The translations under genes and the position numbers were made by a program. The notes beneath the pieces were generated by a model. The model was not told the DNA's origin, ran no database searches, and saw only the letters and a list, made by a program, of their open reading frames with translations. Of a stretch of DNA of 64,000 bases, positions 8,944 to 17,087 are shown one piece after another (the stretch's first letter is position 1; each line of letters starts with the position of its first letter). Source of the DNA: Thiodiazotropha sp040791665 (GTDB taxonomy: Bacteria; Pseudomonadota; Gammaproteobacteria; Chromatiales; Chromatiaceae). Location: NCBI GenBank assembly GCA_040791665.1, contig JBFNNX010000017.1:124001-188000 (forward strand). The letters run 5' to 3'.

Positions 8944-9104
8944 TATCATTCAAACCCTGACTGGGTTCTTCATGCCAATCAAAGCACGTTGGCAGGGATC
9001 TACTTGCATCTTGTCCGGGGAATCCCCATTCAAGGTACTCAATCTGTAGATGATAATCGGTTAAATCAATTGGTTTAGTTGATCGTTGTCAAAAAATCAT
9101 CTCA
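8944..9104 (+). other. Non-coding DNA between transposase remnant and tandem repeat
   Basis: No gene is visible. The stretch may include the right end of the RAYT element, but no clear REP palindrome was found. Confidence 0.4.
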
Positions 9105-9238
9105 ATAGAAACAAATGTTAGCTGGGGATTTTGTTTTCTCTCTTCAAATGATGTCTGTCCTCATTTCTCACATAGAAACAAATGTTAGCTGGGGATTTTG
9201 TTTTCTCTCTTCAAATGATGTCTGTCCTCATTTCTCAC
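9105..9238 (+). repeat. Perfect tandem duplication, 2 x 67 bp
   Basis: The unit begins ATAGAAACAAATG and ends CATTTCTCAC; copy one is 9105-9171 and copy two 9172-9238, without mismatch by eye. The length is not a multiple of three, so a coding frame crossing it would be shifted. It lies at the 5' edge of the toxin-tip remnant that follows. Confidence 0.9.
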
Positions 9239-9401
9239 TCAATTGGCTGATGTATTGTTTGAAAATAAAGCGTTTAGAGCTCATGTTGCAAATAAGGCTT
9301 ACAATGGGTGGGAGATCTTGATGCAGACCTCGAAAGGATTGAAAAACCCAAAAACGGATTTGATTTTTCAAACCGTTACTAACTTGATGAGAGGTCTTTA
9401 G
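9219..9401 (+). pseudogene. Displaced toxin-tip C-terminus
   Basis: An open frame of about 60 codons runs from 9219 to TAG 9399-9401 and encodes a C-terminal-like segment (QLADVLFENKAFRAHVANKA, YNGWEILMQ, DLIFQTVTNLMRGL). No start codon with a ribosome binding site is present, and the 67-bp duplication occupies its 5' side. The next gene begins two bases after its stop, the spacing seen between Rhs toxins and their immunity genes in this island. It is probably the end of an old toxin tip. The family is not recognised. Confidence 0.45.
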
Positions 9402-9403
9402 TT

Positions 9404-9841
9404 GTGTGCCTTTTATTTAGGTTTATCGAAACAGGATCGCTTGCTGATATAAAACTGGGTATTCAAGAGTCAGTTGTGCAAGCCAAAGTTGGTAATCCTT
9501 CGGATGTTATTACTTTATCTGATGGTTTTGTTCTATGGGCCTATGGTTACGGACTAGAATTGTACTTTGAAAATAGCGAGCTTATAAAAATATCCGTTAA
9601 ATACGATTTTACATTGGAAATATTTAGGCTTCCTGAGTACTTTGGTAGGGAAGGTAATGGTCAGTTAGATGGACTATCGTCATTAGATAGCTTAATTAAT
9701 ATGCTAAAGGATCAAGAGGTTGATTGGAGTATCCATAAGGATTTTACAGATGATTCAACCATCTGTTTGTTTTGCAATGATGCCACATATATTTATTACA
9801 ATTTAGATGATCATCAAATATTGAGTATACAGTCTATGTAA
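9404..9841 (+). CDS. Orphan immunity-like protein
   Basis: The gene starts at GTG 9404, about 10 bases after AGAGG and two bases after the stop of the preceding tip remnant. The 145-residue product is acidic and mixed alpha/beta (VVQAKVGNPSDVITL, FVLWAYGYGLELYFE, DSTICLFCNDATYIYY). It has no signal peptide. The string AKVGNPSDV with the later YGLELYF is reminiscent of small immunity proteins found after Rhs and contact-dependent toxins, but no named family can be assigned. It probably protects against a toxin whose remnant is at 9219-9401. Confidence 0.5.
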   Translation: MCLLFRFIETGSLADIKLGIQESVVQAKVGNPSDVITLSDGFVLWAYGYGLELYFENSELIKISVKYDFTLEIFRLPEYFGREGNGQLDGLSSLDSLINMLKDQEVDWSIHKDFTDDSTICLFCNDATYIYYNLDDHQILSIQSM

Positions 9842-9857
9842 AAACAAAAGACAAGAC

Positions 9858-9950
9858 ATGTATGAACGCCTCCCCGAGTTCAAGGCTAATAAAGACGCTG
9901 AAAATACGAACTATAAGGCCTATCTAAAATATGTTGCGTTTAAGAAGTAG
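9858..9950 (+). pseudogene. 30-codon toxin-tip remnant overlapping the WapI-type gene
   Basis: ATG 9858 to TAG 9948-9950 encodes 30 residues ending NYKAYLKYVAFKK, basic and C-terminal-like. It overlaps the start of the following immunity gene by 20 bases, as toxin and immunity genes often do. The rest of the toxin is missing. Confidence 0.4.
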
Positions 9951-10395
9951 AGATGCATCTTTTGAACTGGATATTGAGAGATACGAATTTGACGCTGCTT
10001 TGGATTATGATGATGCTAATTGGCTTGTCGTAAAGATTGTTGGTAGTGATCAGCAGTACCAATGGAGCGCTACTGATTCATGCCTTCTGACATATGAGCT
10101 AAAAGAGCTTTATGATTGGGTGAGCTCATTGGGAAGTCTTATTGGTGAAACAAGTTCGATAAGTTTTTTAGAAGGCGAATTGGGATTCGAATTTGAAAAT
10201 ACTACTAATGAGTTATCAATTGTTTTGAATTTCAATTTCCACCCGAAAGGCCGCAGTTTTCAATATGGTGAAGACGGCGATGAGAGATATATCATGAAGT
10301 TTCAATTGAGTAATGGTTTGGGTCACCTCTTGTTGGGTATAAAAACGTTAATAGACAAGTTTCCAGAAAGGCTTAAACACAAAAGAGGCACATAA
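9931..10395 (+). CDS. WapI-family immunity protein (orphan)
   Basis: This 154-residue cytosolic protein shows the pattern of the WapI immunity family: an N-terminal strand (SFELDIERYEF), then DYDDANWLVVKIVG, a WSATDSCLLTYELKELYDWV segment, a beta-rich middle (GELGFEFENTTNELSIVLNFNF) and a C-terminal helix (LLLGIKTLIDKFPERL). WapI-type proteins neutralise the C-terminal toxin of wall-associated or Rhs proteins by direct binding. The cognate toxin here appears reduced to the 30-codon remnant overlapping its start, so it is an orphan immunity gene. Such genes can still protect against siblings that carry the old toxin. The family call is from memory of its conserved motifs. Confidence 0.7.
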   Translation: MLRLRSRDASFELDIERYEFDAALDYDDANWLVVKIVGSDQQYQWSATDSCLLTYELKELYDWVSSLGSLIGETSSISFLEGELGFEFENTTNELSIVLNFNFHPKGRSFQYGEDGDERYIMKFQLSNGLGHLLLGIKTLIDKFPERLKHKRGT

Positions 10396-10413
10396 CCGCT
10401 GTACTATAGGACT

Positions 10414-10485
10414 ATAGCGCTTCGTAAATATCTCTATGCCCATGTCGATCCCGGTAATGTAATCGATCCGTCGGGGCAGTTTCGA
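10414..10485 (+). pseudogene. Rhs core-end remnant
   Basis: Bases 10414-10485 encode LRKYLYAHVDPGNVIDPSGQF, equivalent to the conserved core end of copies 1 and 2 just before the tip junction. No tip follows; the frame runs into short repeats and stops. It marks the right border of the Rhs island. Confidence 0.8.
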
Positions 10486-10710
10486 TACTATCGCGATACT
10501 ACTATCGAGACACCCACCGTAAAAATGCCCCGCTCATTTCAGAAATAGACACAGAAATAGACAAAAATAGACAAGACACCCAGTCAACATAAATATTGGG
10601 ACACCCGTAAAATCTTTATACCGTGGAACTCGCACAAGACACACACCAATTAAATCCATGAAGTGGTTGCGGAGGTGCAATCACACAGATGGCGAGTCGT
10701 AGCCTCAAGG
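10486..10710 (+). other. Intergenic DNA with short AAATAGACA repeats
   Basis: No gene is visible. Between 10541 and 10575 the motif AAATAGACA is repeated three times in a row with small gaps. GACACCC followed by GTAAAA occurs twice (about 10509-10525 and 10600-10612). It resembles decayed transposon-end DNA, which cannot be confirmed here. Confidence 0.4.
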
Positions 10711-11370
10711 CTAGCCCAAATGCCGCTGCAGAAAATCCACGATACACGCCCAGGATGCCTTATCAGTCGCCTCGTCGTAACGCGGGCTGGTGGGATTGGT
10801 GAATCCATGGGCGGCATCGAATCCGACCGATTCGGTCTCCTTACCCGCCGCCCTCATCGCCGTTTCGAAGGCCTCCTGTTTTTCCGGCCAATTGCGCTCT
10901 TGCTGGGCATAGATGGCCAATACTGGTCCAGACAATTTTTTCAGGCGCTCCACATCGGTTTCCATGCGGCAGTAAGCGACGATTGTGGCACTGACTTTGT
11001 CTGCTTGCAGCAGGCTCGCCCGCATCGACTCCTTACCGCCAAAGGAGCAGCCGAAAGTGGCGACGCGCCTACCGGGTGTATGCAGAAAGTCGACGGCGGC
11101 CACCAATTTTCGATCGGCGCGCTGTTGATCGATATTGCGCATCATCTCCGCAGCCAACTCCGGGTCATCGGTCGTCCGGCCGTCGTAGAGGTCGACCACC
11201 AGTGCCAGATGGCCGATGTCAGCTAATCTGTCGGCCCACAGCCGGTTATGGGGCATGACTCCCCACCACTCATGTAAAATCATCACGGCAGAGTCTGCCG
11301 CCTCATCACCGGCGAGGTAGGCGCTGAAGGGTTCATCCTGCGATGTCTTCAGTGTGATTTTCCGGCCCAT
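10711..11370 (-). CDS. Dienelactone hydrolase family protein
   Basis: This 219-residue alpha/beta hydrolase has the DLH layout: an early ILHEWWGV oxyanion segment, a nucleophile elbow GCSFGG, and a late AAHGF that supplies the His. In classical DLH the nucleophile is Cys in GxCxGG; here the aligned position is Ser, with Cys one residue earlier. DLH enzymes hydrolyse dienelactones in aromatic degradation, but many family members act on other esters, so the substrate is unknown. It lies 4 bases downstream of osmC and is probably cotranscribed with it. The pairing suggests detoxification rather than ring degradation, and no chlorocatechol genes are nearby. Confidence 0.85.
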   Translation of the reverse strand: MGRKITLKTSQDEPFSAYLAGDEAADSAVMILHEWWGVMPHNRLWADRLADIGHLALVVDLYDGRTTDDPELAAEMMRNIDQQRADRKLVAAVDFLHTPGRRVATFGCSFGGKESMRASLLQADKVSATIVAYCRMETDVERLKKLSGPVLAIYAQQERNWPEKQEAFETAMRAAGKETESVGFDAAHGFTNPTSPRYDEATDKASWACIVDFLQRHLG

Positions 11371-11374
11371 TGCG

Positions 11375-11839
11375 TCATTCCGCTTGGTGCAGAAGGTCTC
11401 CGGCGCTGTTCACCACTTCAACCCCAACCGGTATACCCTCGCGAATGCTGGCAGTGACCACGCAGAAGTCTTCGAAAAGGGTCATACAGCGATCGAGTTT
11501 CTTGGAGGCCAGCAGTTCGTCGCCCGCGGTTATACGTACATCCAGCCGACCCACGCGAAGCCTTTTTTTATCATTCCTTATCATGGTACAGGTGACCTCC
11601 GTGTGGACGTTTTGTGCCGGGACATCCTCTTTGGCGAGACAGAACATCAGGCTGGCGCTGAGACAGTTTGCCGCCGCCGCCGCCAACATGCGCGAGGCAT
11701 TGGGTCCGTTGCGTTCACCCAATGGGGGCGGTTCGTCCATGATGATATCCGGTGCCTTTTTCAAATCGAATTTGACCCTGAATGCGTAGTCATCCTCCTG
11801 TTCAAGTTGGATTGTGAACTTGCCAATCTCTTCCGACAT
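11375..11839 (-). CDS. OsmC family peroxiredoxin-like protein
   Basis: The 154-residue protein has the OsmC/Ohr fold signature: a helix with ANCLSASL (Cys59) and a second Cys in FEDFCVVT (Cys126), the two redox cysteines that reduce organic hydroperoxides. The middle strand region (VTCTMIRND, RLDVRIT) is typical of OsmC rather than Ohr. It acts in the cytosol using thiols as reductant. It is the first gene of a two-gene unit with the dienelactone-hydrolase-like gene. Length is normal for the family. The exact substrate cannot be read from the sequence. Confidence 0.85.
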   Translation of the reverse strand: MSEEIGKFTIQLEQEDDYAFRVKFDLKKAPDIIMDEPPPLGERNGPNASRMLAAAAANCLSASLMFCLAKEDVPAQNVHTEVTCTMIRNDKKRLRVGRLDVRITAGDELLASKKLDRCMTLFEDFCVVTASIREGIPVGVEVVNSAGDLLHQAE

Positions 11840-11877
11840 ACCATTTCTCCTCAGTACTATGTTCTCAAACCATGCAT

Positions 11878-12516
11878 TTATTCAGCAGCCTGCAAGAGGG
11901 TATTCCAGGCCCTATGCCGGCCTATCAATTCGAGCGCCTTGTGTAATAGGCTCTTGCCCGGCTCTGTTCTGTGCCATGTCGAGGCGCCAGAAGGGTGGGG
12001 CAGGGGTATCACATCGCAGATTCCGCTTTGCAGCTGTATGGAATGGACGCGGCCGATGACCTGTATGAGCTTATCCACGTCGATGAACTGCGTGATTGCC
12101 AGCTTGCCGACCGGAAGGATCAGCTGCGGGCGCAACAGCTCGAGTTCCCTATGCAACCATTGGCTGCAGGCTTTGATCTCCTGCGTGTTTGGCACCCGGT
12201 CGCCACCTTTGGGATTTTTGCCTGGGAAACAGCGGCAGACGGCAGACATATAGACCAGCTGGCGGAACTGTTCCTCGTTGATTCCCAGGCGCCCGAACCA
12301 GTTGAAGAGGGTTTTACCCGCTGTCCACGCGAAGGGTCTCCCTGCCATACCCTCTTTTACACCCGGGGCCTGCCCCACCAGAAGTACGGGTGAGGCGACA
12401 GGCTGTCCGGTAACTACCGGCCCGAGCATTGCGTCACAACGACTGCATTGCTTGAGACTTTCTTGATGTGCACGCAGTTGTGACGCCTTATCCTGATAGG
12501 GTTTGGCGTGTGTCAT
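11878..12516 (-). CDS. Uracil-DNA glycosylase superfamily protein, Fe-S type
   Basis: The 212-residue protein has the family 4/5-like glycosylase motifs: GQAPGVKE (residues 48-55) for the water-activating loop, a GRPFAWTAGKTL segment, and LPHPSG (172-177) for the minor-groove loop. Cysteines at 24 and 27 (QCSRC), 94/96 (CRC) and 117 fit the four-Cys cluster that holds a 4Fe-4S centre in these enzymes. The activity is removal of uracil or another deaminated base from DNA at the start of base excision repair. It is monocistronic here, 38 bases upstream of osmC on the same strand. The precise family is uncertain because motif 1 lacks the classical catalytic Glu/Asp context of family 4. Confidence 0.82.
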   Translation of the reverse strand: MTHAKPYQDKASQLRAHQESLKQCSRCDAMLGPVVTGQPVASPVLLVGQAPGVKEGMAGRPFAWTAGKTLFNWFGRLGINEEQFRQLVYMSAVCRCFPGKNPKGGDRVPNTQEIKACSQWLHRELELLRPQLILPVGKLAITQFIDVDKLIQVIGRVHSIQLQSGICDVIPLPHPSGASTWHRTEPGKSLLHKALELIGRHRAWNTLLQAAE

Positions 12517-12716
12517 CGGATTCCAAGCGTTGGTGAATTTGGTAGGCTATAGCTTAACACTATCTGCCACGGATCTAGCAGTTCATCGCCCATGTAGATG
12601 ATTAATTGGAAGTTAATTGGCATTAAAACAATTATTTTGAGGGAAGGAGTATTCCGTCAAAGGCTTGCAGATTGGCTTCAAGGGTTCCAAACTAGCTTAA
12701 AAAATAGGGATTTGTT

Positions 12717-12917
12717 ATGACATCCATACTAGGGCTTAGCCTCACGGCCCTGCTGGTGGCGGGATTCATCTGGTTTTTGCCCATCCTGCTGATTCTGCGG
12801 TCGCGAAAAACCAATGGCGCTGAGAAGCTGTTCTGGATTCTTGCGGTGGTTTTTGTCTCATGGTTTGCATGGATCCTATATCTCTTATTCGCCCCCTTGG
12901 GCGAGAGAGGAGAGTGA
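12717..12917 (+). CDS. Small PLDc_N-domain membrane protein
   Basis: The 66-residue protein has two hydrophobic helices (about 5-27 and 38-59) separated by a basic loop (RSRKTNGAEK), ending in WILYLLFAPLGE. That pattern matches the PLDc_N domain also found at the N-terminus of cardiolipin synthases. Standalone copies are common membrane proteins without known function. No strong ribosome binding site is seen. The 180 bases upstream contain no other gene. Confidence 0.65.
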   Translation: MTSILGLSLTALLVAGFIWFLPILLILRSRKTNGAEKLFWILAVVFVSWFAWILYLLFAPLGERGE

Positions 12918-12960
12918 GCGCTAACAGGCCCTAGATGATCTATTCATTCGGAGGTGATAG

Positions 12961-13959
12961 ATGAAGGCAGTGGTAATGAGAGAAACCGGAGGCCCCGAGG
13001 TTCTCTCCCTTGAAGAGGTCGAAACGCCGGAAATAACCTCGGCGACACAGGTGAAGGTCCGCATAGAGGCGTCGGGGGTCAATCCGGTCGATACCAAGCT
13101 TCGTTCCAGAGGGCTCTTTCTGCCTGAGGGCGCACCGGCGGTGTTGGGATGCGATGGCGCCGGGGTTGTGGTTGAGACGGGCAGCCAGGTGACTCAGTTT
13201 CGTTCGGGTGACGAGGTTTGGTACTGCGACGGCGGACTGGGCGGTATGCATGGGAATTACGCGGAGTATGCCGTCATCGATGAGTCGGTATGTTGCAAAA
13301 AGCCGGTATCTGTCGATTTTATCCATGCCGCAGCGGCCCCCCTGGTTCTGATCACCGCGTGGGAGGCGCTGTTCGGGCGCGCGCGCCTAACCGAGGAAAT
13401 GACTCTGTTGGTGCATGCCGGTGCAGGCGGCGTCGGTCATGTGGCGATTCAACTGGCGAAACAGGCGGGTGCGCGTGTGTTGACCACTGTGAGCACAAAA
13501 GAGAAACAGGCATTTGTTGCTTCCCTCGGTGCTGATGAGTCGATTTTGTATAAGGAACACGGATTCGTGGACGAGGTGCTGCGGTTAACCGGCGGTGCAG
13601 GTGCGGACGTGGTACTCGACACAGTGGGTGGGGATGTCTTCAAGGCGTCGATAAGTGCCACATCACCATACGGTGACCTGGTCACACTGCTCGATCCGGG
13701 ACCGGCGGTGGAGTGGAAAGAGGCTCGAAACCGTAACCTGCGGGTCGGATTTACCTTGATGCTGACGCCGATGCTGCGTCACCTTCCTCAAGCGAGAGCA
13801 AACCAGGTCGCTATTTTAAGTGACTGTGCTGAAATGATAGACAGTGGATCCCTGCGGATTCATGTCAGTGACTCATTGCCGCTGGAACAGGCAGTGAAGG
13901 CACATGAATTGATCGAACAGGGACGGACGCAAGGTAAGCTGGTACTGATACCCAGATAA
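12961..13959 (+). CDS. Zinc-type alcohol dehydrogenase / quinone oxidoreductase family protein
   Basis: The 332-residue protein has an N-terminal GroES-like domain (VNPVDTKLRSRG, LGCDGAGVV) and a Rossmann domain with the nucleotide-binding loop HAGAGGVGHVAIQLAK (about 156-171). Catalytic zinc ligands are not conserved, so it fits the NADPH quinone oxidoreductase (QOR) branch of the MDR family. It would reduce quinones or activated alkenes with NADPH in the cytosol. The start has a textbook site, GGAGGTGATAG before ATG 12961. It stands between a small membrane-protein gene and the sensor kinase and shows no operon partner. Confidence 0.85.
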   Translation: MKAVVMRETGGPEVLSLEEVETPEITSATQVKVRIEASGVNPVDTKLRSRGLFLPEGAPAVLGCDGAGVVVETGSQVTQFRSGDEVWYCDGGLGGMHGNYAEYAVIDESVCCKKPVSVDFIHAAAAPLVLITAWEALFGRARLTEEMTLLVHAGAGGVGHVAIQLAKQAGARVLTTVSTKEKQAFVASLGADESILYKEHGFVDEVLRLTGGAGADVVLDTVGGDVFKASISATSPYGDLVTLLDPGPAVEWKEARNRNLRVGFTLMLTPMLRHLPQARANQVAILSDCAEMIDSGSLRIHVSDSLPLEQAVKAHELIEQGRTQGKLVLIPR

Positions 13960-14002
13960 TAATCTGCCACCTTATCTGCCCTATCCTGGAATAGGTGGAG
14001 TA

Positions 14003-15862
14003 ATGTTGATTAGGCTTTTGCAATCCAGGTTTTACTGGCTGTTTCCAGTATTGTTTTGGCTACTCATAACCATCGCTTCCTTGATATGGAATCTCTCCAT
14101 TATCGAACGATCCGTTAAAGATATCGCCTTTGAACGCGGTCGCATCATGTTCGAGATGGTCAGGCTTACCAAGATCAATCCAATTTTGATGGCCAATGAC
14201 CCGACTGTTTTCAAGAAACAGGTCATGAAGGATATCCATTACAGGGTAGTCTCGTCAAAACCGGTGAATCCGGAAAACATGGCTGAACCCTGGGAAAATG
14301 AAGCGCTTTCCCGATTCGAGAATGGGACCGAATATGTGTTTCAGCCTTTCCTGGACCAGGAACAGGGATACTTCAGGTATATCGGCCCGGTTTTCATGCA
14401 GGAGCAGTGTATCCAATGCCATGGTTATGAAGGCGCAACGGTGGGTGATTTGCGTGGCGGCATCAGCGTCAAGGTGATGGTGCAACCGATATTGGATTCG
14501 CAACAACAGTTCAAGTGGATGATGACCTTTATCCATGTTGCCGGTTTTGTGCTTATCTCCATGACCAGTGTCTTTCTGATTCATCATTTGCGAAACCAGT
14601 TCAAACTGTTGAATCGCACGAAGAATGAACTAAAGGAAAAGGAGCAGTTTCTCAGTGATGTGACCAACAGCATGAGCGAAGGGTTTGTGGTCCTCGACCG
14701 GCATGGAGCTGTGAGATATACGAACCCTGAGAGTGAGTGGTTGTTAGGTTGGGACGGTATCGAAATGGAGGGGCGTCAGTTTGTCGAGTTGGTCTACGGA
14801 AACAAGATGCCTGACAGTGTGGATACGGTAAAATCTGCAATTGACATGACCCTGCGGGATGGATTGACCCGCACTGGTTTCGATGATGTGTTTCTCCACA
14901 AAGAGGGCCGTCAGGTCGACGTTGCCTACTCGGTATCTCCCCTGCTAAGAGAGGAGAGTGATAGCGGTGTGGTCGTTACATTTAATGATATATCTGAACG
15001 TAAACGCGCCGATGAAGAGCGTAGAAACCTCGAACGCCAACTGAATCAAACCCACAAGATGGAAGCGGTGGGGCAGCTGGCCGGCGGTATTGCCCATGAG
15101 ATCAATACTCCGATTCAGTATGTTGGTGACAACCTGCGATTCATCAAGGAGTCATACGAGGATTTAGGTTCAATTCTGGGGGTCTATTCAGACCTCATGC
15201 AAAAGGCCGAACAGCTGTCGGAACTGGAATCTGAAGTGGCAAAAGTGAAGGAGACCATTGATGAGATCGACTTGGCCTATCTGGAGGAGGAGACGTCGAA
15301 CGCGATAGAGCAGTCGATCTCCGGTGCCAGTCAGGTTGCGCATATTGTTCTGGCAATGAAAGAGTTCGCCCATCCCGGTTCAAAGCAGATGGCGCTGGCG
15401 GATATTAACCGGATTGTCAGCAATGCTGTCGCCGTGTGTAAGAACGAATGGAAATATGTGGCGGATACGGAATTGAAACTTGGCGACAATCTGCCGCAAG
15501 TGGAGTGTCTGGGGGGAGAGATCTCCCAGGTCGTGCTCAATTTGGTTATCAATGCGGCCCATGCCATAGAAGCGGCAAAGTCGGAGCAGAAGGGAAAAAT
15601 CACCATTACCACCACCCATAATGGTGACAGCGTGGAGGTGAGGGTTTCCGATACAGGCACCGGCATACCCAAAGCGGTGCAGGAGTCTGTCTTCAACCCC
15701 TTCTTTACCACCAAGGATGTCGGACGCGGTACCGGGCAGGGGCTGGCAATCGCCCAGGATATCGTGATGGGAAAACATCAGGGGCAACTGTTTTTCGAGA
15801 CGGAGGAGGGAAACGGGACTACCTTCGTGATGCAGTTGCCGCTGCCTAGAAACTCAGCCTGA
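14003..15862 (+). CDS. Membrane sensor histidine kinase with DUF3365 c-type haem domain and PAS
   Basis: The 619-residue kinase starts at ATG 14003 behind AGGTGGAG. Order: TM1 (about 11-33), a periplasmic DUF3365/Tll0287-like domain with one haem-binding motif CIQCH (136-140), TM2 (about 174-195), a PAS domain (about 215-330), a HisKA dimerisation helix with phosphorylated His365 in GGIAHEINTP, a coiled extension, and a HATPase domain with DTGTGIP and GTGQGLAIA G-boxes. The HEINTPIQYV form is seen in kinases related to two-component systems with HD-type regulators. DUF3365 domains sense redox state, gases or small ligands through haem. It is convergent with two response regulators at 15942-18279, which are likely partners. 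Confidence 0.9.
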   Translation: MLIRLLQSRFYWLFPVLFWLLITIASLIWNLSIIERSVKDIAFERGRIMFEMVRLTKINPILMANDPTVFKKQVMKDIHYRVVSSKPVNPENMAEPWENEALSRFENGTEYVFQPFLDQEQGYFRYIGPVFMQEQCIQCHGYEGATVGDLRGGISVKVMVQPILDSQQQFKWMMTFIHVAGFVLISMTSVFLIHHLRNQFKLLNRTKNELKEKEQFLSDVTNSMSEGFVVLDRHGAVRYTNPESEWLLGWDGIEMEGRQFVELVYGNKMPDSVDTVKSAIDMTLRDGLTRTGFDDVFLHKEGRQVDVAYSVSPLLREESDSGVVVTFNDISERKRADEERRNLERQLNQTHKMEAVGQLAGGIAHEINTPIQYVGDNLRFIKESYEDLGSILGVYSDLMQKAEQLSELESEVAKVKETIDEIDLAYLEEETSNAIEQSISGASQVAHIVLAMKEFAHPGSKQMALADINRIVSNAVAVCKNEWKYVADTELKLGDNLPQVECLGGEISQVVLNLVINAAHAIEAAKSEQKGKITITTTHNGDSVEVRVSDTGTGIPKAVQESVFNPFFTTKDVGRGTGQGLAIAQDIVMGKHQGQLFFETEEGNGTTFVMQLPLPRNSA

Positions 15863-15941
15863 GTGCGAGCGCCAAGGTTTGATGGATGCTGCCATGTGAA
15901 TTCCGGGACGTGGCGATTGAACCCGCAGTCAACCGGCAGCA

Positions 15942-17087
15942 TCATGTAACCTTGAACACCCTTACCGAGCCGGAGACGATTCCGCTCTCCTCTGCCGCCA
16001 ATAGCCGGAACAGGACTGCCTGGCTGAGTGCCTGACCTTTGGCAACCAGCAGTGTGCCGGCCTGAGTCTTGATCGGTTGGTCGAGTATCAGTCCAGGTTC
16101 CAGCTTATCGATGGGGAGTGTCATGACCTCAACCTTACGGTTCTGAGAGCCCAGCGCCAGGGTTTCCACCAGTATCGGATCATAATTTGCGGGGTTGTCC
16201 TTAAGCTCGTCGATTGCAGCCTGCTCATCCATGCCCTGGCTGATCAGCTGATCATAGGCGATGGCGACACGTAAGATCTGGCCGCCTAGAATAGCCTTGT
16301 TCTCATTTGAGAGTTTTCCCTGAAATTCTATTTTTCCCACATTGTCGTTTTGTCTCTCCACCATATCGGCGACGACTTCAAGTCTGGGAATGTGTTTCAA
16401 AAGTCGCGCCCCCATGGCGGGATGGGATGCGTAGTGCTGGCGTTCCGCCTGACTCAACTTATCGCCTTCAGCGACTTTGCTTACCAGATCCTCCGGCAGG
16501 CTGATATAGCCCAGTTGGCATAACATGGCGGCAAGGTCGTAGTGCCAGCTATCATCCAGAGAGAGACTGTTGACGATGGTGTGGGCATATTGTTTGATTC
16601 GAGATGAGTGGCTGAATGCAACCGGATTGACCATGATGAGTATATCCGCCATCAGGTCGACTGCGCCTTTGAGTGTCTTATTGAGGAGAATCTTTTCTGA
16701 AGTGACCAGGCGATACTGTTGAACGGCATCGGCAACTGTTTGATAGAGCTGGTCGGTCTCCACGGGTTTGTTCAGGAAGCGAAAGATATTGCCGTCGTTG
16801 ACCGCATCGATTGCCACATCCAGGTTGGCGTTGCCGGTGAGCATGATGCGCACCGTATTGGGTGAAATCGCACGTACCTTGGAAAGGAATTCTATCCCAT
16901 TCATGTTCGGCATCTGCATGTCGGAAATAACCACAGCAAAAGGTCCGCCATCCTGAACTGCATGTACCCCGTCCGCGCCGCTGGTGGCGGTTTCGAGATT
17001 GAGCCGTTTACGGAATTGACGTCGGAAGGAATCGAGCAGATTGCGGTCGTCATCGACCATCAGGACCTTTTCAGGCAGCTTTTCCAT
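15942..17087 (-). CDS. Response regulator with degenerate HD-type output domain
   Basis: The start is placed at ATG 17087 (381 residues), preceded by GAGGAG at good spacing; an in-frame ATG at 17129 lies further inside the upstream gene. Residues 1-125 are a CheY-like receiver with MVDDD acid pocket, phospho-acceptor Asp56 (VISDMQMPN) and the NKP lysine. The C-terminal part resembles HD-GYP domains (HSSRIKQYA, ASHPAMGARLLKHIPRLE), but the metal-binding HD is lost (LCQLGYISLPE where LHDIGKIGIPE is usual). It probably binds partners rather than hydrolysing cyclic di-GMP. It overlaps the stop of the HDOD regulator by 17 bases, so the two are translated together. The partner kinase is probably the convergent haem sensor. 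Confidence 0.82.
   Translation of the reverse strand: MEKLPEKVLMVDDDRNLLDSFRRQFRKRLNLETATSGADGVHAVQDGGPFAVVISDMQMPNMNGIEFLSKVRAISPNTVRIMLTGNANLDVAIDAVNDGNIFRFLNKPVETDQLYQTVADAVQQYRLVTSEKILLNKTLKGAVDLMADILIMVNPVAFSHSSRIKQYAHTIVNSLSLDDSWHYDLAAMLCQLGYISLPEDLVSKVAEGDKLSQAERQHYASHPAMGARLLKHIPRLEVVADMVERQNDNVGKIEFQGKLSNENKAILGGQILRVAIAYDQLISQGMDEQAAIDELKDNPANYDPILVETLALGSQNRKVEVMTLPIDKLEPGLILDQPIKTQAGTLLVAKGQALSQAVLFRLLAAEESGIVSGSVRVFKVT

Noticed and set aside
9105..9238. CRISPR-like array
   Set aside because: Two abutting 67-bp copies without spacers and without cas genes are a simple tandem duplication.
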